From an uncultured Acidobacteriota bacterium (GTDB lineage Bacteria > Acidobacteriota > Vicinamibacteria > Fen-336), in the NCBI GenBank assembly GCA_902826455.1, contig CADEEV010000010.1, positions 1-64,000 of the forward strand: 64,000 nt of DNA. Direction: 5' to 3'. Of the stretch, positions 32,272-41,690 are shown in pieces; within the stretch, counting starts at the first letter, position 1; each line of letters opens with the position of its first letter. Both the position numbers and the translations under genes were made by a program. The notes beneath the pieces are model-generated. The model worked only from the letters and a program-made list of their open reading frames with translations, was not told the origin of the DNA and did no database searches.

Positions 32272-33516
32272 ATGCCCGGCCGCGTCGCGATCGTCCACGG
32301 CTGCCGGACCCCGTTCGCGCGCTCGGGCACCGTGTTCCGCGACCTCACGGCCCTGGATCTGGCGAAAGCCGCCGTTCGCGAGCTCCTCGAGCGCAGCGAG
32401 ATCGACCCGGCGCTCGTCGACACCGTCGTGATGGGCCAGGTCGTTCCGAGCGCGAAGGCGCCGAACCTCGCGCGCGAGGTCGTGCTCGGCGCGGGCCTCC
32501 CACCGTCGGTCCCGGCCCACACCGTGAACCGCGCCTGCGCCTCCGCGAGCCAGGCGATCGCCGACGTCGCGTCGGCCATCCTCCTCGGCCACGCCGAGGT
32601 CGGCATCGCCGGCGGCGCCGAGTCGCTCTCCGACGTGCCGATCCTCCACAGCCGGCGCATGGCGCAGATGCTCGTCGAGGCGTCGCGCGCCCGGAGCCTC
32701 GGGGCGCGGCTGCGGCCCTTCGCGAAGCTGCGGCCACGCGACTTCATTCCCGACACCCCGGCCCTGGCCGAGCCCTCGACCGGCCTCACGATGGGGCAGT
32801 CGGCCGAGAAGATGGCGAAGGAGAACGGGATCTCCCGCGAGGAGCAGGACCGCATCGCTCTCGCGAGCCACCGCAACGCGGCCGCCGCGATCGACGACGG
32901 CCGCCTTCCGCCCGAGCTGTGCCGCGTGATCGTCCCGCCCCGCTACGAGACGATCGTGGAGGCGGACACCCTCGTGAGGCGTGACACGTCCCTCGAGAGC
33001 CTCGCGCTGCTGAAGCCGGTCTTCGACCGCACCTACGGCACCGTCACGGCCGGCAACGCGTCGCCCCTCACCGACGGCGCCGCGGCCGTGCTCCTCATGA
33101 AGGAGGAGCGCGCGGCCGCCCTCGGCCACGCGCCGCTCGCCTTCGTGCGCGCGTGGGCCGTCGCGGCCGTGGATCCCGGCGGCCAGCTCCTGATGGGACC
33201 GGCCCTCGCGGTGCCGAAGGCCCTCGAGCGCGCCGGGTTGAAGATCGGCGACATCGAGTTGTTCGAGATCCACGAGGCGTTCGCCTCGCAGGTCGCGTCG
33301 AACCTGCAGGCGTTCGAGCGGACCCTGGGGCCCGTCGAGCGCGAGCGGGTGAACGTGAGCGGCGGCTCGATCGCCCTCGGCCACCCGTTCGGCGCCACCG
33401 GGGCGCGCCTCACGACGACGCTCGCCAACGAGATGCGGCGGCGCGGCGCGCGCTACGGCCTCGTCTCGGTCTGCGCCCAGGGCGGGCTGGGCTTCGCCAT
33501 GGTGCTCGAGCGGTGA
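32272..33516 (+). CDS. fadI: Acetyl-CoA acyltransferase, beta-oxidation thiolase
   Basis: The 414-residue thiolase has the nucleophilic Cys in NRACASASQAI, the TNGxx-type middle, a His in EIHEAFASQV and GGSIALGHPFGATGARL, and the second catalytic Cys in SVCAQGGLG. It cleaves 3-ketoacyl-CoA to acetyl-CoA and shortened acyl-CoA. The partner multienzyme gene fadJ follows with a GTGA overlap, matching the FadI-FadJ complex organisation. ATG 32272 is favoured; an in-frame TTG at 32257 would overlap the divergent start. It has no FadE or FadD neighbour here, so other steps lie elsewhere. Confidence 0.95.
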   Translation: MPGRVAIVHGCRTPFARSGTVFRDLTALDLAKAAVRELLERSEIDPALVDTVVMGQVVPSAKAPNLAREVVLGAGLPPSVPAHTVNRACASASQAIADVASAILLGHAEVGIAGGAESLSDVPILHSRRMAQMLVEASRARSLGARLRPFAKLRPRDFIPDTPALAEPSTGLTMGQSAEKMAKENGISREEQDRIALASHRNAAAAIDDGRLPPELCRVIVPPRYETIVEADTLVRRDTSLESLALLKPVFDRTYGTVTAGNASPLTDGAAAVLLMKEERAAALGHAPLAFVRAWAVAAVDPGGQLLMGPALAVPKALERAGLKIGDIELFEIHEAFASQVASNLQAFERTLGPVERERVNVSGGSIALGHPFGATGARLTTTLANEMRRRGARYGLVSVCAQGGLGFAMVLER

Positions 33517-35633
33517 GCCTCGAGAAGGCCGTCCACCACGAGCTGCGCGACGACGGCGTGCTGCTCGTGACCCTGGACTCGCCCGGGGAGAAGCTCAACA
33601 TCCTCGACAAGCAGCTGACGGCGGAGTTCGACGCGCTGATGGCGCAGATCGAGGCGCTCTCGATCGCCCCGCGCGCGCTGGTGCTGCGCAGCGGCAAGCC
33701 GGACGGCTTCGTGGCCGGCGCCGACATCCACGAGTTCGTGAAGATCCGCAGTGCCCTCGAAGGCGAGACCCTGTCGCGGGAGGGGCACCGGCTGCTGGGC
33801 CGTCTCGCGGCCCTGCCGATCCCGACGGTCGTGGCGATCCACGGCGTGTGTCTGGGCGGCGGCACAGAGACCGCGCTCGCCTGCACGTATCGGATCGCGA
33901 GCGACGACCCGAAGACGGCCATCGGCTTGCCGGAGGTGATGCTGGGTCTCCTGCCGGGCGCCGGCGGCACCCAGCGTCTGCCCCGTCTCGTGGGGCTGCG
34001 CGCGGCCCTCGACATGATCCTCACCGGGCGCACGCTGCGCGCCGCGAAGGCGCGGAAGATCGGCCTTGTCGACGAGGTGGTGCCCGCGTCCGCGCTGCTC
34101 ACGGCCGCGAGTCGTGCCGCTCTCGCCCTCGCGGACGGCTCGCTCACGCCGAAGCGGCCGGGAATCTCGCTCCTGGAGACGGTGCTGCGGCCCGTGATCG
34201 CGCGCAAGGCGCGCGCTTCCGTGCTCGCGAAGAGTGGCGGCCACTACCCGGCGCCGCTCCTGGCCCTCGAGGCGGTCATGAGCGGCACTCGGAAGCCGCT
34301 GCCCGAGGGTCTGGCCCTCGAGGCGCGCCTGTTCGGAGAGCTGTCGGTGACGCCGGCGTCGCGCGCCCTCGTCTCGATCTTCTTCGCGACCCAGGACGTC
34401 AAGAAGGATACCGGCGTGCCCGAGGGCACGCAGGCCCGGCCGGTGACGAAGCTGGGGGTGCTCGGCGCGGGCCTGATGGGCTCGGGCATCGCGGGCGCCG
34501 CCGCCGAGCAGGCGATCCCGGTGCGGATCAAGGACACGGCCGCCGAGTCCCTGGCCCGCGGCCTGCGCGGCGTGCAGGCGCTCCTCGAGGAGCGGCGCCG
34601 GCGCGGCAGCCTCGACGCCCGGGAGGTCGGGCGGCGCCTCGATCGGCTCTCCTTCACCACCGAGCTCACGGGCTTCCGGCGCGCGGAGCTCGTGATCGAG
34701 GCGGCGTTCGAGGACCTCGACCTCAAGCGGGCGCTCCTGGCCGAGGTCGAGGCCGTCTGCGGCGAGGACTGCGTGTTCGCGAGCAACACGTCGTCGCTGC
34801 CGATCCGGGAGATCGCGCGGCAGGCGGCCCGGCCGGAGCGCGTGCTGGGCATGCACTTCTTCTCGTCCGTCCACAAGATGCCGCTGCTCGAGGTGATCGT
34901 GACGAAGGAGACGGACGCCTGGGCGACGGCCACGGCGGTCGCCTTCGGACGCCGGCTCGGCAAGCACGTGATCGTGGTGCGGGACGGCGCCGGCTTCTAC
35001 ACCACGCGCGCGCTGACCCCCTATCTCAACGAGGCCGCGCGCCTCGTCGAGGAGGGCGCGGCCATCGACGACGTCGACCGCGCCATGACCGGCTTCGGCT
35101 TCCCCGTGGGGCCGGTGGTCCTGATCGACGAGGTGGGCATCGACGTGGGCGGCAAGGTCTCGAAGATCCTGCACCACGCGTTCGGCGACCGGATGGCGCC
35201 GCCGGAATCGATGCGCCGCGTCCTCGACGACGGCCGACTCGGCCGCAAGAACGGCCGCGGCTTCTACCGGTACGGCGAGGATCGCAAGACCGTGGACGAG
35301 ACCGTGTACCCGCTCGTCCGGGGCAGCGCTGCGGCCCGGCCCTTCGAGATCCGCGAGATCCAGGACCGCCTGGTGTTCGCGTTCCTCAACGAGGCCGTGC
35401 TGTGCCTCGAGGGCGGCATCCTGCGCTCGCCGCGCGACGGCGACGTGGGAGCGATCTTCGGTCTCGGCTTCCCGCCGTTCCTCGGCGGGCCGTTCCGCTA
35501 CCTCGACCAGCTCGGGGCGCGCTTCACCGTCGAGCGGCTCGAGTTCCTCGCGGCCCGCCACGGCCCGCGCTTCCGGCCGGCTCCGCTGCTCGTGGACCAC
35601 GCGAAGTCGGGCAAGCCGTTCTACAATTCCTGA
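33513..35633 (+). CDS. fadJ: Fatty acid oxidation multienzyme (enoyl-CoA hydratase / 3-hydroxyacyl-CoA dehydrogenase)
   Basis: The 706-residue bifunctional enzyme has an N-terminal crotonase domain (about 1-190) with oxyanion and catalytic signatures FVAGADIHEF, HGVCLGGGTETALAC and GLPEVMLGLLPGAGGTQRLPRL. A Rossmann 3-hydroxyacyl-CoA dehydrogenase follows (about 310-490, GVLGAGLMGSGIAG, FASNTSSLPI, GMHFFSSVHKMPLLEVI), then two C-terminal helical domains (about 495-700). The length matches FadJ/FadB. It starts at GTG 33513, overlapping the fadI stop. It converts trans-2-enoyl-CoA to 3-ketoacyl-CoA, handed to FadI. Gene symbol given by neighbourhood with fadI; FadB-like paralogues cannot be excluded. 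Confidence 0.95.
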   Translation: MSLEKAVHHELRDDGVLLVTLDSPGEKLNILDKQLTAEFDALMAQIEALSIAPRALVLRSGKPDGFVAGADIHEFVKIRSALEGETLSREGHRLLGRLAALPIPTVVAIHGVCLGGGTETALACTYRIASDDPKTAIGLPEVMLGLLPGAGGTQRLPRLVGLRAALDMILTGRTLRAAKARKIGLVDEVVPASALLTAASRAALALADGSLTPKRPGISLLETVLRPVIARKARASVLAKSGGHYPAPLLALEAVMSGTRKPLPEGLALEARLFGELSVTPASRALVSIFFATQDVKKDTGVPEGTQARPVTKLGVLGAGLMGSGIAGAAAEQAIPVRIKDTAAESLARGLRGVQALLEERRRRGSLDAREVGRRLDRLSFTTELTGFRRAELVIEAAFEDLDLKRALLAEVEAVCGEDCVFASNTSSLPIREIARQAARPERVLGMHFFSSVHKMPLLEVIVTKETDAWATATAVAFGRRLGKHVIVVRDGAGFYTTRALTPYLNEAARLVEEGAAIDDVDRAMTGFGFPVGPVVLIDEVGIDVGGKVSKILHHAFGDRMAPPESMRRVLDDGRLGRKNGRGFYRYGEDRKTVDETVYPLVRGSAAARPFEIREIQDRLVFAFLNEAVLCLEGGILRSPRDGDVGAIFGLGFPPFLGGPFRYLDQLGARFTVERLEFLAARHGPRFRPAPLLVDHAKSGKPFYNS

Positions 35634-35658
35634 GCACGGCCTTGAGCGACTCCACTCC

Positions 35659-36942
35659 TTGAAGAAGAACGGGACGATCCTGCAGCGCCCGGCGAAGCTT
35701 CCGGGTCTCGCCTCGGTCCTGACGCGCTTCGGTCCCGCCCTCGGCCGCCGCTTCACCCGCAACAACCTCGCGCTGCTGGCCCAGGTCCACACGGCCTACG
35801 CGGCGCTCAAGCGCTCGGCCACCGCGATCCGGGGCCGCGGGGCCAACATCTTCACGCAGTGGGTCGGCGATCCCGACGCGCTCGGCAGCGCGATCCTGCT
35901 GCAGGCCATCCTCCAGGAGCTGGGCGCCAAGGAAGTGCGCATCCTGACCGGGAGCCTCGGCCATCCCCAGAACCGCAACCTGGTGGAGCGCTGCGGGATC
36001 AAGCTCCACGATCCCAACGCCGAGCGCCTGCCGCGCGGCCTGCACTGCATGGTGGACGCGAGCCCGCCCCTGGGCACGGCGAACACGACGCGCGTGCTGC
36101 CGGTGAGCGAGTACTTCTTCGTGGCCGATCACCACGCCGACCCGGCCGACGTCGAGGCCGACTGCAAGGCCCAGGGCGTCAAGCGCGTGAAGCTCGCTTT
36201 CGTCGGGCTGCCGGTCGGCTCGACCTCGGCGTTCATGGCGGCCCTCGGCATGGCCTTCCACGTGTGGGACAAGCTGGGCCCGCCCGGGCGCGCCGCCGCG
36301 GCCCTCGGCATCTACACCGACACGAGCGCGTTGCTCCACGGCTCGACGCCCCTCGACTTCCGGATGTTCGAGAAGCTGACGCGGGACGAGGAGACCCAGG
36401 ACATCCTCGACGAGCTCCGCGACTACCGCGTGCCGCCCGAGTGGCAGGGCTATCGCGCCGCGGCCTTCCAGCACATGGAGGCGACCGGCTCGGTGCGCGT
36501 GGCGCCGGTGGGCTACGTGCGCGAGGACCATCGCGACGTGATCGCCGAGATCGCCAACGAGCTGCTGCGCATCGAGGCCACGTCGATCGCGATCGCCGTG
36601 GCGGTGACCGAGCGGGGGACCGAGGTCTCGATCCGCGCCGACAGCCGGCTCCTGGGCTTCGACCGCGAGCGGATCGTCCGGGTGATCGACTATCTGCTGA
36701 GCTACGCGTTCCCGGGCGTCTCCGGCTTCAAGTACGAGCGCAGGCCCCCGCACCGGGTCGAAGGCGGCGCCTGCGTTCCGCACCGGGAGGCGGAGGAGCG
36801 GCTCTGGCGGCTCGGCACCGGCCACAAGCCGGGGGGCGGAGACCCGATCCTCGACCACTGCCGAGCCTGCGCCCGCGCGCTGATCGCCGCGCTCCAGGAC
36901 CTGAAGTTCGCCAAGCCCGACGAGATCCAGGGCCTCCTCTAG
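35659..36942 (+). CDS. DHH-family phosphoesterase
   Basis: The 427-residue protein has the DHH domain signature: GDPDALGSAILLQAIL (motif I), a CMVDASPP segment, then VADHHAD (motif III) and IYTDTSALLHG (motif IV). A C-terminal DHHA1-like part (about 280-370) has ADSRLLGFDRERIVRV. The overall arrangement resembles NrnA-type oligoribonuclease/pAp phosphatases or cyclic-dinucleotide phosphodiesterases. The long N-terminal extension (1-60) and Cys-rich C-terminus (HCRACAR) are unusual. It starts at TTG 35659, 25 bases after fadJ, so it may be in the same transcript. Substrate uncertain. Confidence 0.82.
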   Translation: MKKNGTILQRPAKLPGLASVLTRFGPALGRRFTRNNLALLAQVHTAYAALKRSATAIRGRGANIFTQWVGDPDALGSAILLQAILQELGAKEVRILTGSLGHPQNRNLVERCGIKLHDPNAERLPRGLHCMVDASPPLGTANTTRVLPVSEYFFVADHHADPADVEADCKAQGVKRVKLAFVGLPVGSTSAFMAALGMAFHVWDKLGPPGRAAAALGIYTDTSALLHGSTPLDFRMFEKLTRDEETQDILDELRDYRVPPEWQGYRAAAFQHMEATGSVRVAPVGYVREDHRDVIAEIANELLRIEATSIAIAVAVTERGTEVSIRADSRLLGFDRERIVRVIDYLLSYAFPGVSGFKYERRPPHRVEGGACVPHREAEERLWRLGTGHKPGGGDPILDHCRACARALIAALQDLKFAKPDEIQGLL

Positions 36943-36955
36943 TCACACCGTCGCC

Positions 36956-36983
36956 TTGACGAAACAAGGAACGGTCCTATATT
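36956..36983 (+). promoter_or_regulatory. Near-consensus promoter for marR 1
   Basis: TTGACG (36956-36961) and TATATT (36978-36983) are separated by 16 bases, a near-consensus housekeeping promoter in an AT-richer pocket. Transcription start would fall near 36990, with ATG at 36992, so the mRNA would be leaderless or nearly so. No separate ribosome-binding site is seen before the ATG, in keeping with this. Confidence 0.6.
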
Positions 36984-36991
36984 GTGCAGAT

Positions 36992-37414
36992 ATGAACGAA
37001 GTGCGGTGCCGCCCGATCGGTGTGCTTCTGGGGACCCTGGCCGCCATGGAAACGCGGCTCGAGGTGGCCCTCGAGCCCGTGGGACTGTCGCTCGCCAAGT
37101 TCAACGCGCTCTCCCAGCTCGTGAAGGCGGGGGAGGCGCTGCCGCTCAGCACGCTGGCCGAGCGTTGCGCCTGCGTGCGCTCGAACATCACGCAGCTCGT
37201 GGATCGGCTCGAGGGCGACGCCCTCGTGGTCCGGAACCACGACCCGCGTGACCGCCGCTCCGTGCGGGCCGAGCTGACCGAGGCTGGCCGGGCGCGTCAT
37301 GCGGCGGGCCTCAAGATCATGGACGACGAGGAGCAGACGCTGCTTTCAGCCCTCAACCCACAGCAACGAGAGGAATTGCTCTCGAACCTGTGGACGCTGA
37401 AGTCGGCTCTTTGA
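36992..37414 (+). CDS. MarR-family transcriptional regulator of efflux operon 1
   Basis: The 140-residue winged-helix repressor-type protein has PLSTLAERCACVRSNITQLVDRLEGDALVVRNHDPRDRRSVRAEL: helix-turn-helix then the beta-wing DPRDRR, both hallmarks of MarR. Three Cys are present, two of them (CAC) in the helix just before the recognition helix, so a redox or electrophile sensor role is possible. Its promoter is near-consensus and directly abuts the ATG. Downstream lie an RND adaptor and transporter genes in the same direction, so it likely represses them and itself. Ligand unknown. Confidence 0.9.
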   Translation: MNEVRCRPIGVLLGTLAAMETRLEVALEPVGLSLAKFNALSQLVKAGEALPLSTLAERCACVRSNITQLVDRLEGDALVVRNHDPRDRRSVRAELTEAGRARHAAGLKIMDDEEQTLLSALNPQQREELLSNLWTLKSAL

Positions 37415-37437
37415 CACATTTTTACGGATCATAGTTC
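37411..37437 (+). promoter_or_regulatory. Candidate promoter between marR 1 and adaptor 1
   Basis: TTGACA at 37411-37416 overlaps the marR stop codon. A weak -10, TAGTTC, at 37432-37437 gives a 15-base spacer. The 71-base gap before the adaptor start is AT-richer than its surroundings and is a natural place for MarR binding. Weak -10 makes this tentative. Confidence 0.35.
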
Positions 37438-37485
37438 AGTGCTGCACCGTCTAGGGCGGTGGCAAAGGTTCAAGGGAGATCCCCA

Positions 37486-38613
37486 GTGAAGAAGCGGATG
37501 GTCGTAATGCTGGTCGCGGTGGCCGGATTTCTCGCCCTCATCGGCACCGTGAAGTTCCGGCAGATCCAGGCGGGGATGGCGATGGCGGCTTCGTTCGCGC
37601 CCCCGCCCGAGGCGGTCACCACGATGAAGGCCCCGCGCCAGGAGTGGCCCGCGTCCCTCAGCGGCATCGGCACCGTCAGCGCGGTCAGCGGCGTCGTCGT
37701 CAGCGCCGACCTGCCGGGCGTCGTCGAGAGCATCAGCTTCGAGCCCGGCCGCTCGGTGGAGAAGGGCGACGTGCTCGTGCGCCTCGACACGCGGCAGGAG
37801 CGGGCTCAGCTCGCGGCCGCCGAGTCGGCCCGCGACCTCGCGAGGCTCAACCTCGACCGCGCCAAGGGCCTCAACTCCGAAGGCATCCTGGCCCAGTCCG
37901 ACTACGATCGCTCGAGCGCCGAGTTCGCCCAGGCCGAGGCCCGCGTCGGGGAGATCCGTGCCACGATCCAGCGCAAGGAGATCCGGGCGCCGTTCTCCGG
38001 CCAGCTCGGCCTGCGGCAGGTGAACCTGGGCCAGTACCTCGCCGGCGGCGACCCCATCGTCACGGTGCAGGCGGTCGACCCGGTGTACGTGACGTTCTCG
38101 CTGCCGCAGCAGGAGCTCGCGCGGCTCAAGGTCGGCGGGGTCGTGACGGCGAGCGTCGAGGGCCTCGCGGGGCCCGAGCCGACCGGCCGCATCACGGCCC
38201 TCGACGCCGTGGTCGACGAGTCCACCCGCAACGTGCAGGTGCAGGCCACGTTCTCGAACGCGTCGGGCCGGCTGCGGCCCGGCATGTTCGTCCAGGCCCA
38301 CGTGGCCCTGGGCCAGACGGCCTCGATCATCGCGGTGCCGGCCTCGGCCATCAGCTACGCCCCCTACGGCGACTCCGTGTTCGTCGTCGCGGAGCTGACG
38401 GACCCGAAGGGCGCCCGGTACAAGGGCGTCAAGCAGCAGTTCGTGAAGCTCGGCGCGTCGCGCGGCGACCAGGTCGCCGTGGTGTCGGGCCTCGAGGAAG
38501 GCCAGGAGATCGTCACCTCCGGCGCCTTCAAGCTGCGGCCCAACGCGGCCGTGCTCGTGAACAACGACGTCACGATGTCGAACGCGTCGGCGCCGAAGCC
38601 GGAGAACAACTGA
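37486..38613 (+). CDS. RND efflux periplasmic adaptor 1 (MFP)
   Basis: The 375-residue protein has an N-terminal membrane anchor (about 5-22), then barrel-sandwich/lipoyl halves (VVSADLPGVVESISFEPGRSVEKGDVLVRLD and RAPFSGQLGLRQVNLGQYLAGGDPIVTV), an alpha-hairpin (about 95-160), and a beta-barrel with membrane-proximal domain. It bridges inner-membrane pump and outer-membrane channel. GTG 37486 follows AAGGGAGAT. Its stop shares one base with the pump's ATG (TGATG). Typical AcrA/MexA-type length. Substrate unknown. Confidence 0.93.
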   Translation: MKKRMVVMLVAVAGFLALIGTVKFRQIQAGMAMAASFAPPPEAVTTMKAPRQEWPASLSGIGTVSAVSGVVVSADLPGVVESISFEPGRSVEKGDVLVRLDTRQERAQLAAAESARDLARLNLDRAKGLNSEGILAQSDYDRSSAEFAQAEARVGEIRATIQRKEIRAPFSGQLGLRQVNLGQYLAGGDPIVTVQAVDPVYVTFSLPQQELARLKVGGVVTASVEGLAGPEPTGRITALDAVVDESTRNVQVQATFSNASGRLRPGMFVQAHVALGQTASIIAVPASAISYAPYGDSVFVVAELTDPKGARYKGVKQQFVKLGASRGDQVAVVSGLEEGQEIVTSGAFKLRPNAAVLVNNDVTMSNASAPKPENN

Positions 38614-41600
38614 TGAAGCTCACGGACATCTTCGTCCGCCGGCCGGTCCTCGCGATCGTCGTGAACCTGGTGATCCTGATCGCGGGCGTCCAGGCCTGGC
38701 GCTCCCTGAGCGTGCGCCAGTACCCGAGGAGCGACATCGCCGTGGTGCGCGTGACCACGGCCTACGTGGGCGCGGCCGCCGACCTGGTGCGCGGCTTCAT
38801 CACGACGCCCCTCGAGCGCGTCATCGCGAGCGCCGACGGCATCGACTACGTGGAGTCGTCGAGCTCCCAGGGCGTCAGCACGATCACCGTGCACCTGAAG
38901 CTCAACTACGACACGAACGCGGCCCTCACCCAGATCCAGGCCAAGGTGGCGCAGGTCCGCAACAACCTGCCGCCCGAGGCCGAGGCCCCGGTCATCGAGC
39001 TCGAGACGGCCGACACGCAGTTCGCGGCGATGTACATCGGGTTCTCCTCGAACGTCCTCGACCAGAACCAGATCTCCGACTACCTGACGCGCGTGGTCCA
39101 GCCGCGGCTCACCGCGATCAGCGGCGTGCAGCGCGCCGACATCCTGGGCGACCGCACCTTCGCCATGCGCATCTGGCTGAAGCCCGACAAGATGGCGGCC
39201 CTGGGCCTCTCGCCCTCGGACCTGCGCACCGCCCTCGCCGACAACAACTACCTGTCGGCTCTCGGCCGCACCAAGGGCTCGATGGTCGCGGTCAACCTGA
39301 TCGCGAACACCGACCTGCGCACGGCCGAGGACTTCAAGCAGCTCGTCGTGAAGGAGAAGGACGGCGTCGTGATCCGCCTGGGGGAGGTCTCGGACGTCGT
39401 GCTGGGCGCCGAGAACTACGACCAGGACGTGCGCTTCGACGGCCAGAACTCGACGTTCATGGGGATCTGGGTGCTGCCGACCGCGAACTCCCTCGACGTC
39501 ATGAAGCAGGTGCGGGCGGCCATGCCCGGCATCGAGTCGCAGCTCCCGGCCGGCATGAAGGTCGGCATCCCCTACGACTCGACGCTCTACATCCAGGACG
39601 CGATCGACGAGGTGCTGCACACCCTGGCCGAGACGCTGCTGATCGTCGTGATCGTGATCTTCCTGTTCCTGGGCTCGTTCCGCTCGGTGCTGATCCCGGT
39701 CGTCGCGATCCCGGTGTCGCTGCTCGGCGCCGTGTTCATCATGAGCGCCGCCGGCTTCACCATCAACCTGCTCACGCTGCTGGCCGTCGTGCTCTCGGTC
39801 GGCCTGGTCGTCGACGACGCGATCGTCATGGTCGAGAACGTCGAGCGCCACATCCACGAGGGCAAGAAGCCCTTCGAGGCGGCGCTGGTGGCGGCCCGCG
39901 AGCTGGTGGGCCCGATCATCGCCATGACGATCACACTGGCGGCCGTCTACACGCCGGTCGCGATCCAGGGCGGCCTGACGGGCGCGCTGTTCCGCGAGTT
40001 CGCGTTCACGCTGGCCGGCGCCGTCGTGATCTCCGGCGTCGTGGCCCTCACGCTCTCGCCGATGATGGGCGCGAAGCTGCTGCGGGCGGGCGACAGCGAT
40101 CGGGGCATGCAGGGCTTCGTGAACCGCCGCTTCGACAGCGTGCGCGCCGCCTACGGCCGCGCCCTCGCGGCGACGCTGCAGTACCGGCCCGTGGTGCTCG
40201 TGCTGTGGGGGATCGTGGTCTCCCTGACCGTGCCCTTCTACATGCTGTCGATGAAGGCCCTGGCGCCCGCCGAGGACCAGGGCGTCGTGTTCGGCGTCGT
40301 GCAGGGCTCGGCCAACGCGACCCTCGACCAGACGAAGCTGTTCACGACGAAGGTCCACGACGTGTTCCGGTCGTTCCCGGAGACGGATCACATCTTCCAG
40401 ATCACGTTCCCGACCGGCGGCTTCTCGGGCATGGTCACGAAGCCCTGGAGCGAGCGCAAGCGCACCACGGAGGAGCTGCTGCTGGCCGTGAGCCCGAAGC
40501 TCGCCGAGATCCCGGGCATCCGCGTCATCCCCATGACCCCGCAGCCGCTGCCGGGCGGCGGCGACTTCCCGGTCGACATCGTGATCGCCTCGACTGCCGA
40601 GCCGGCGCAGCTCATCGAGTTCGCGAACCAGCTCGTCGGCAAGGCGTTCGCGAGCGGCCTGTTCATGTTCGCCGACGCCGACCTCAAGTTCGACCAGCCG
40701 CAGGCCGAGGTCGTCTTCGACCGCGACAAGGTGCGCTCCCAGGGCGTCGACCTGAGCGAGGCGGGCCGCGACCTGTCCACGATGATCGGCGGCAACTACG
40801 TCAACCGCTTCAGCATCCAGGGCCGCAGCTACAAGGTGATCCCGCAGATCGAGCGCAGCGAGCGCCTGAACGCGGCGCAGCTCGCCGACATCCACGTCAC
40901 GGGCCGCGACGGCAAGCTCGTCCCGCTGTCGACGTTCGCGACGATCGCGAACTCCACCCAGCCCCGCGAGCTGAAGCGCTTCCAGCAGCTGAACGCCGTG
41001 CGCATCCAGGGCGTCCAGCCGCCGCACATCCCGCTCGACCAGGCGCTGTCCTTCCTCGAGACCGAGGCGAAGACGATCCTGCCGCCGGGCTTCACGATCG
41101 ACTACGCGGGCGAGTCGCGCCAGCTCCGCACGGAAGGCAGCCGCTTCCTGTCGGTGTTCCTGCTCTCGGGCATCCTCATCTACCTGGTGCTCGCGGCGCA
41201 GTTCGAGAGCTTCCGCGACCCGTTCATCATCCTCGCGGGCTCGGTGCCCCTGGCCCTCGCCGGTGCGCTGATGTTCTCGTTCCTGGGCTTCACGACCCTC
41301 AACATCTACAGCCAGGTCGGCCTCATCACCCTGGTCGGCCTCGTCTCCAAGAACGGCATCCTGATCGTGGAGTTTGCGAACCACCTGCAGGAGCACGGCA
41401 AGGACAAGCTGGAGGCCGTGCTCGAGGCCTCGAGCACGCGCCTGCGGCCGATCCTGATGACCACGGCCGCGACCGTGGTCGGCCACTTCCCGCTCGTGCT
41501 CGCGACCGGCCCGGGCGCCGGCGCCCGCAACAGCATCGGCATCATGCTCGTCTCGGGCATGATCGTCGGCACGATCTTCACGCTGTTCGTGGTGCCGTCG

Positions 41601-41690
41601 ATCTACGTGCTGGTGGCCCGCACCCACAAGGCGGACGCGGTGGAGCCGGTGCTCGACGCGCCGGACGCGGCGGCGGCCCTCACTCACTGA
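38613..41690 (+). CDS. RND multidrug efflux transporter 1 (HAE1 family)
   Basis: The 1025-residue inner-membrane pump has the two-fold RND layout, twelve helices and two large periplasmic loops. The start FVRRPVLAIVVNLVILIAG is characteristic. Helix 4 carries the proton-relay Asp pair in [18 protein letters not shown] and the second half has the matching SKNGILIVEFAN. It probably exports hydrophobic compounds by proton antiport. It belongs to the marR1-adaptor1 operon; no outer-membrane channel gene is nearby. Its stop lies inside the 3' end of the convergent VWFA gene (11-bp overlap). Confidence 0.95.
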   Translation: MKLTDIFVRRPVLAIVVNLVILIAGVQAWRSLSVRQYPRSDIAVVRVTTAYVGAAADLVRGFITTPLERVIASADGIDYVESSSSQGVSTITVHLKLNYDTNAALTQIQAKVAQVRNNLPPEAEAPVIELETADTQFAAMYIGFSSNVLDQNQISDYLTRVVQPRLTAISGVQRADILGDRTFAMRIWLKPDKMAALGLSPSDLRTALADNNYLSALGRTKGSMVAVNLIANTDLRTAEDFKQLVVKEKDGVVIRLGEVSDVVLGAENYDQDVRFDGQNSTFMGIWVLPTANSLDVMKQVRAAMPGIESQLPAGMKVGIPYDSTLYIQDAIDEVLHTLAETLLIVVIVIFLFLGSFRSVLIPVVAIPVSLLGAVFIMSAAGFTINLLTLLAVVLSVGLVVDDAIVMVENVERHIHEGKKPFEAALVAARELVGPIIAMTITLAAVYTPVAIQGGLTGALFREFAFTLAGAVVISGVVALTLSPMMGAKLLRAGDSDRGMQGFVNRRFDSVRAAYGRALAATLQYRPVVLVLWGIVVSLTVPFYMLSMKALAPAEDQGVVFGVVQGSANATLDQTKLFTTKVHDVFRSFPETDHIFQITFPTGGFSGMVTKPWSERKRTTEELLLAVSPKLAEIPGIRVIPMTPQPLPGGGDFPVDIVIASTAEPAQLIEFANQLVGKAFASGLFMFADADLKFDQPQAEVVFDRDKVRSQGVDLSEAGRDLSTMIGGNYVNRFSIQGRSYKVIPQIERSERLNAAQLADIHVTGRDGKLVPLSTFATIANSTQPRELKRFQQLNAVRIQGVQPPHIPLDQALSFLETEAKTILPPGFTIDYAGESRQLRTEGSRFLSVFLLSGILIYLVLAAQFESFRDPFIILAGSVPLALAGALMFSFLGFTTLNIYSQVGLITLVGLVSKNGILIVEFANHLQEHGKDKLEAVLEASSTRLRPILMTTAATVVGHFPLVLATGPGAGARNSIGIMLVSGMIVGTIFTLFVVPSIYVLVARTHKADAVEPVLDAPDAAAALTH

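Noticed and set aside
38364-41687. Antisense open frame of over 1100 codons under RND pump 1
   Set aside because: It has a His/Asp/Arg-rich composition without any recognisable motif, and lies exactly opposite a strongly supported RND gene. High GC leaves antisense frames open.
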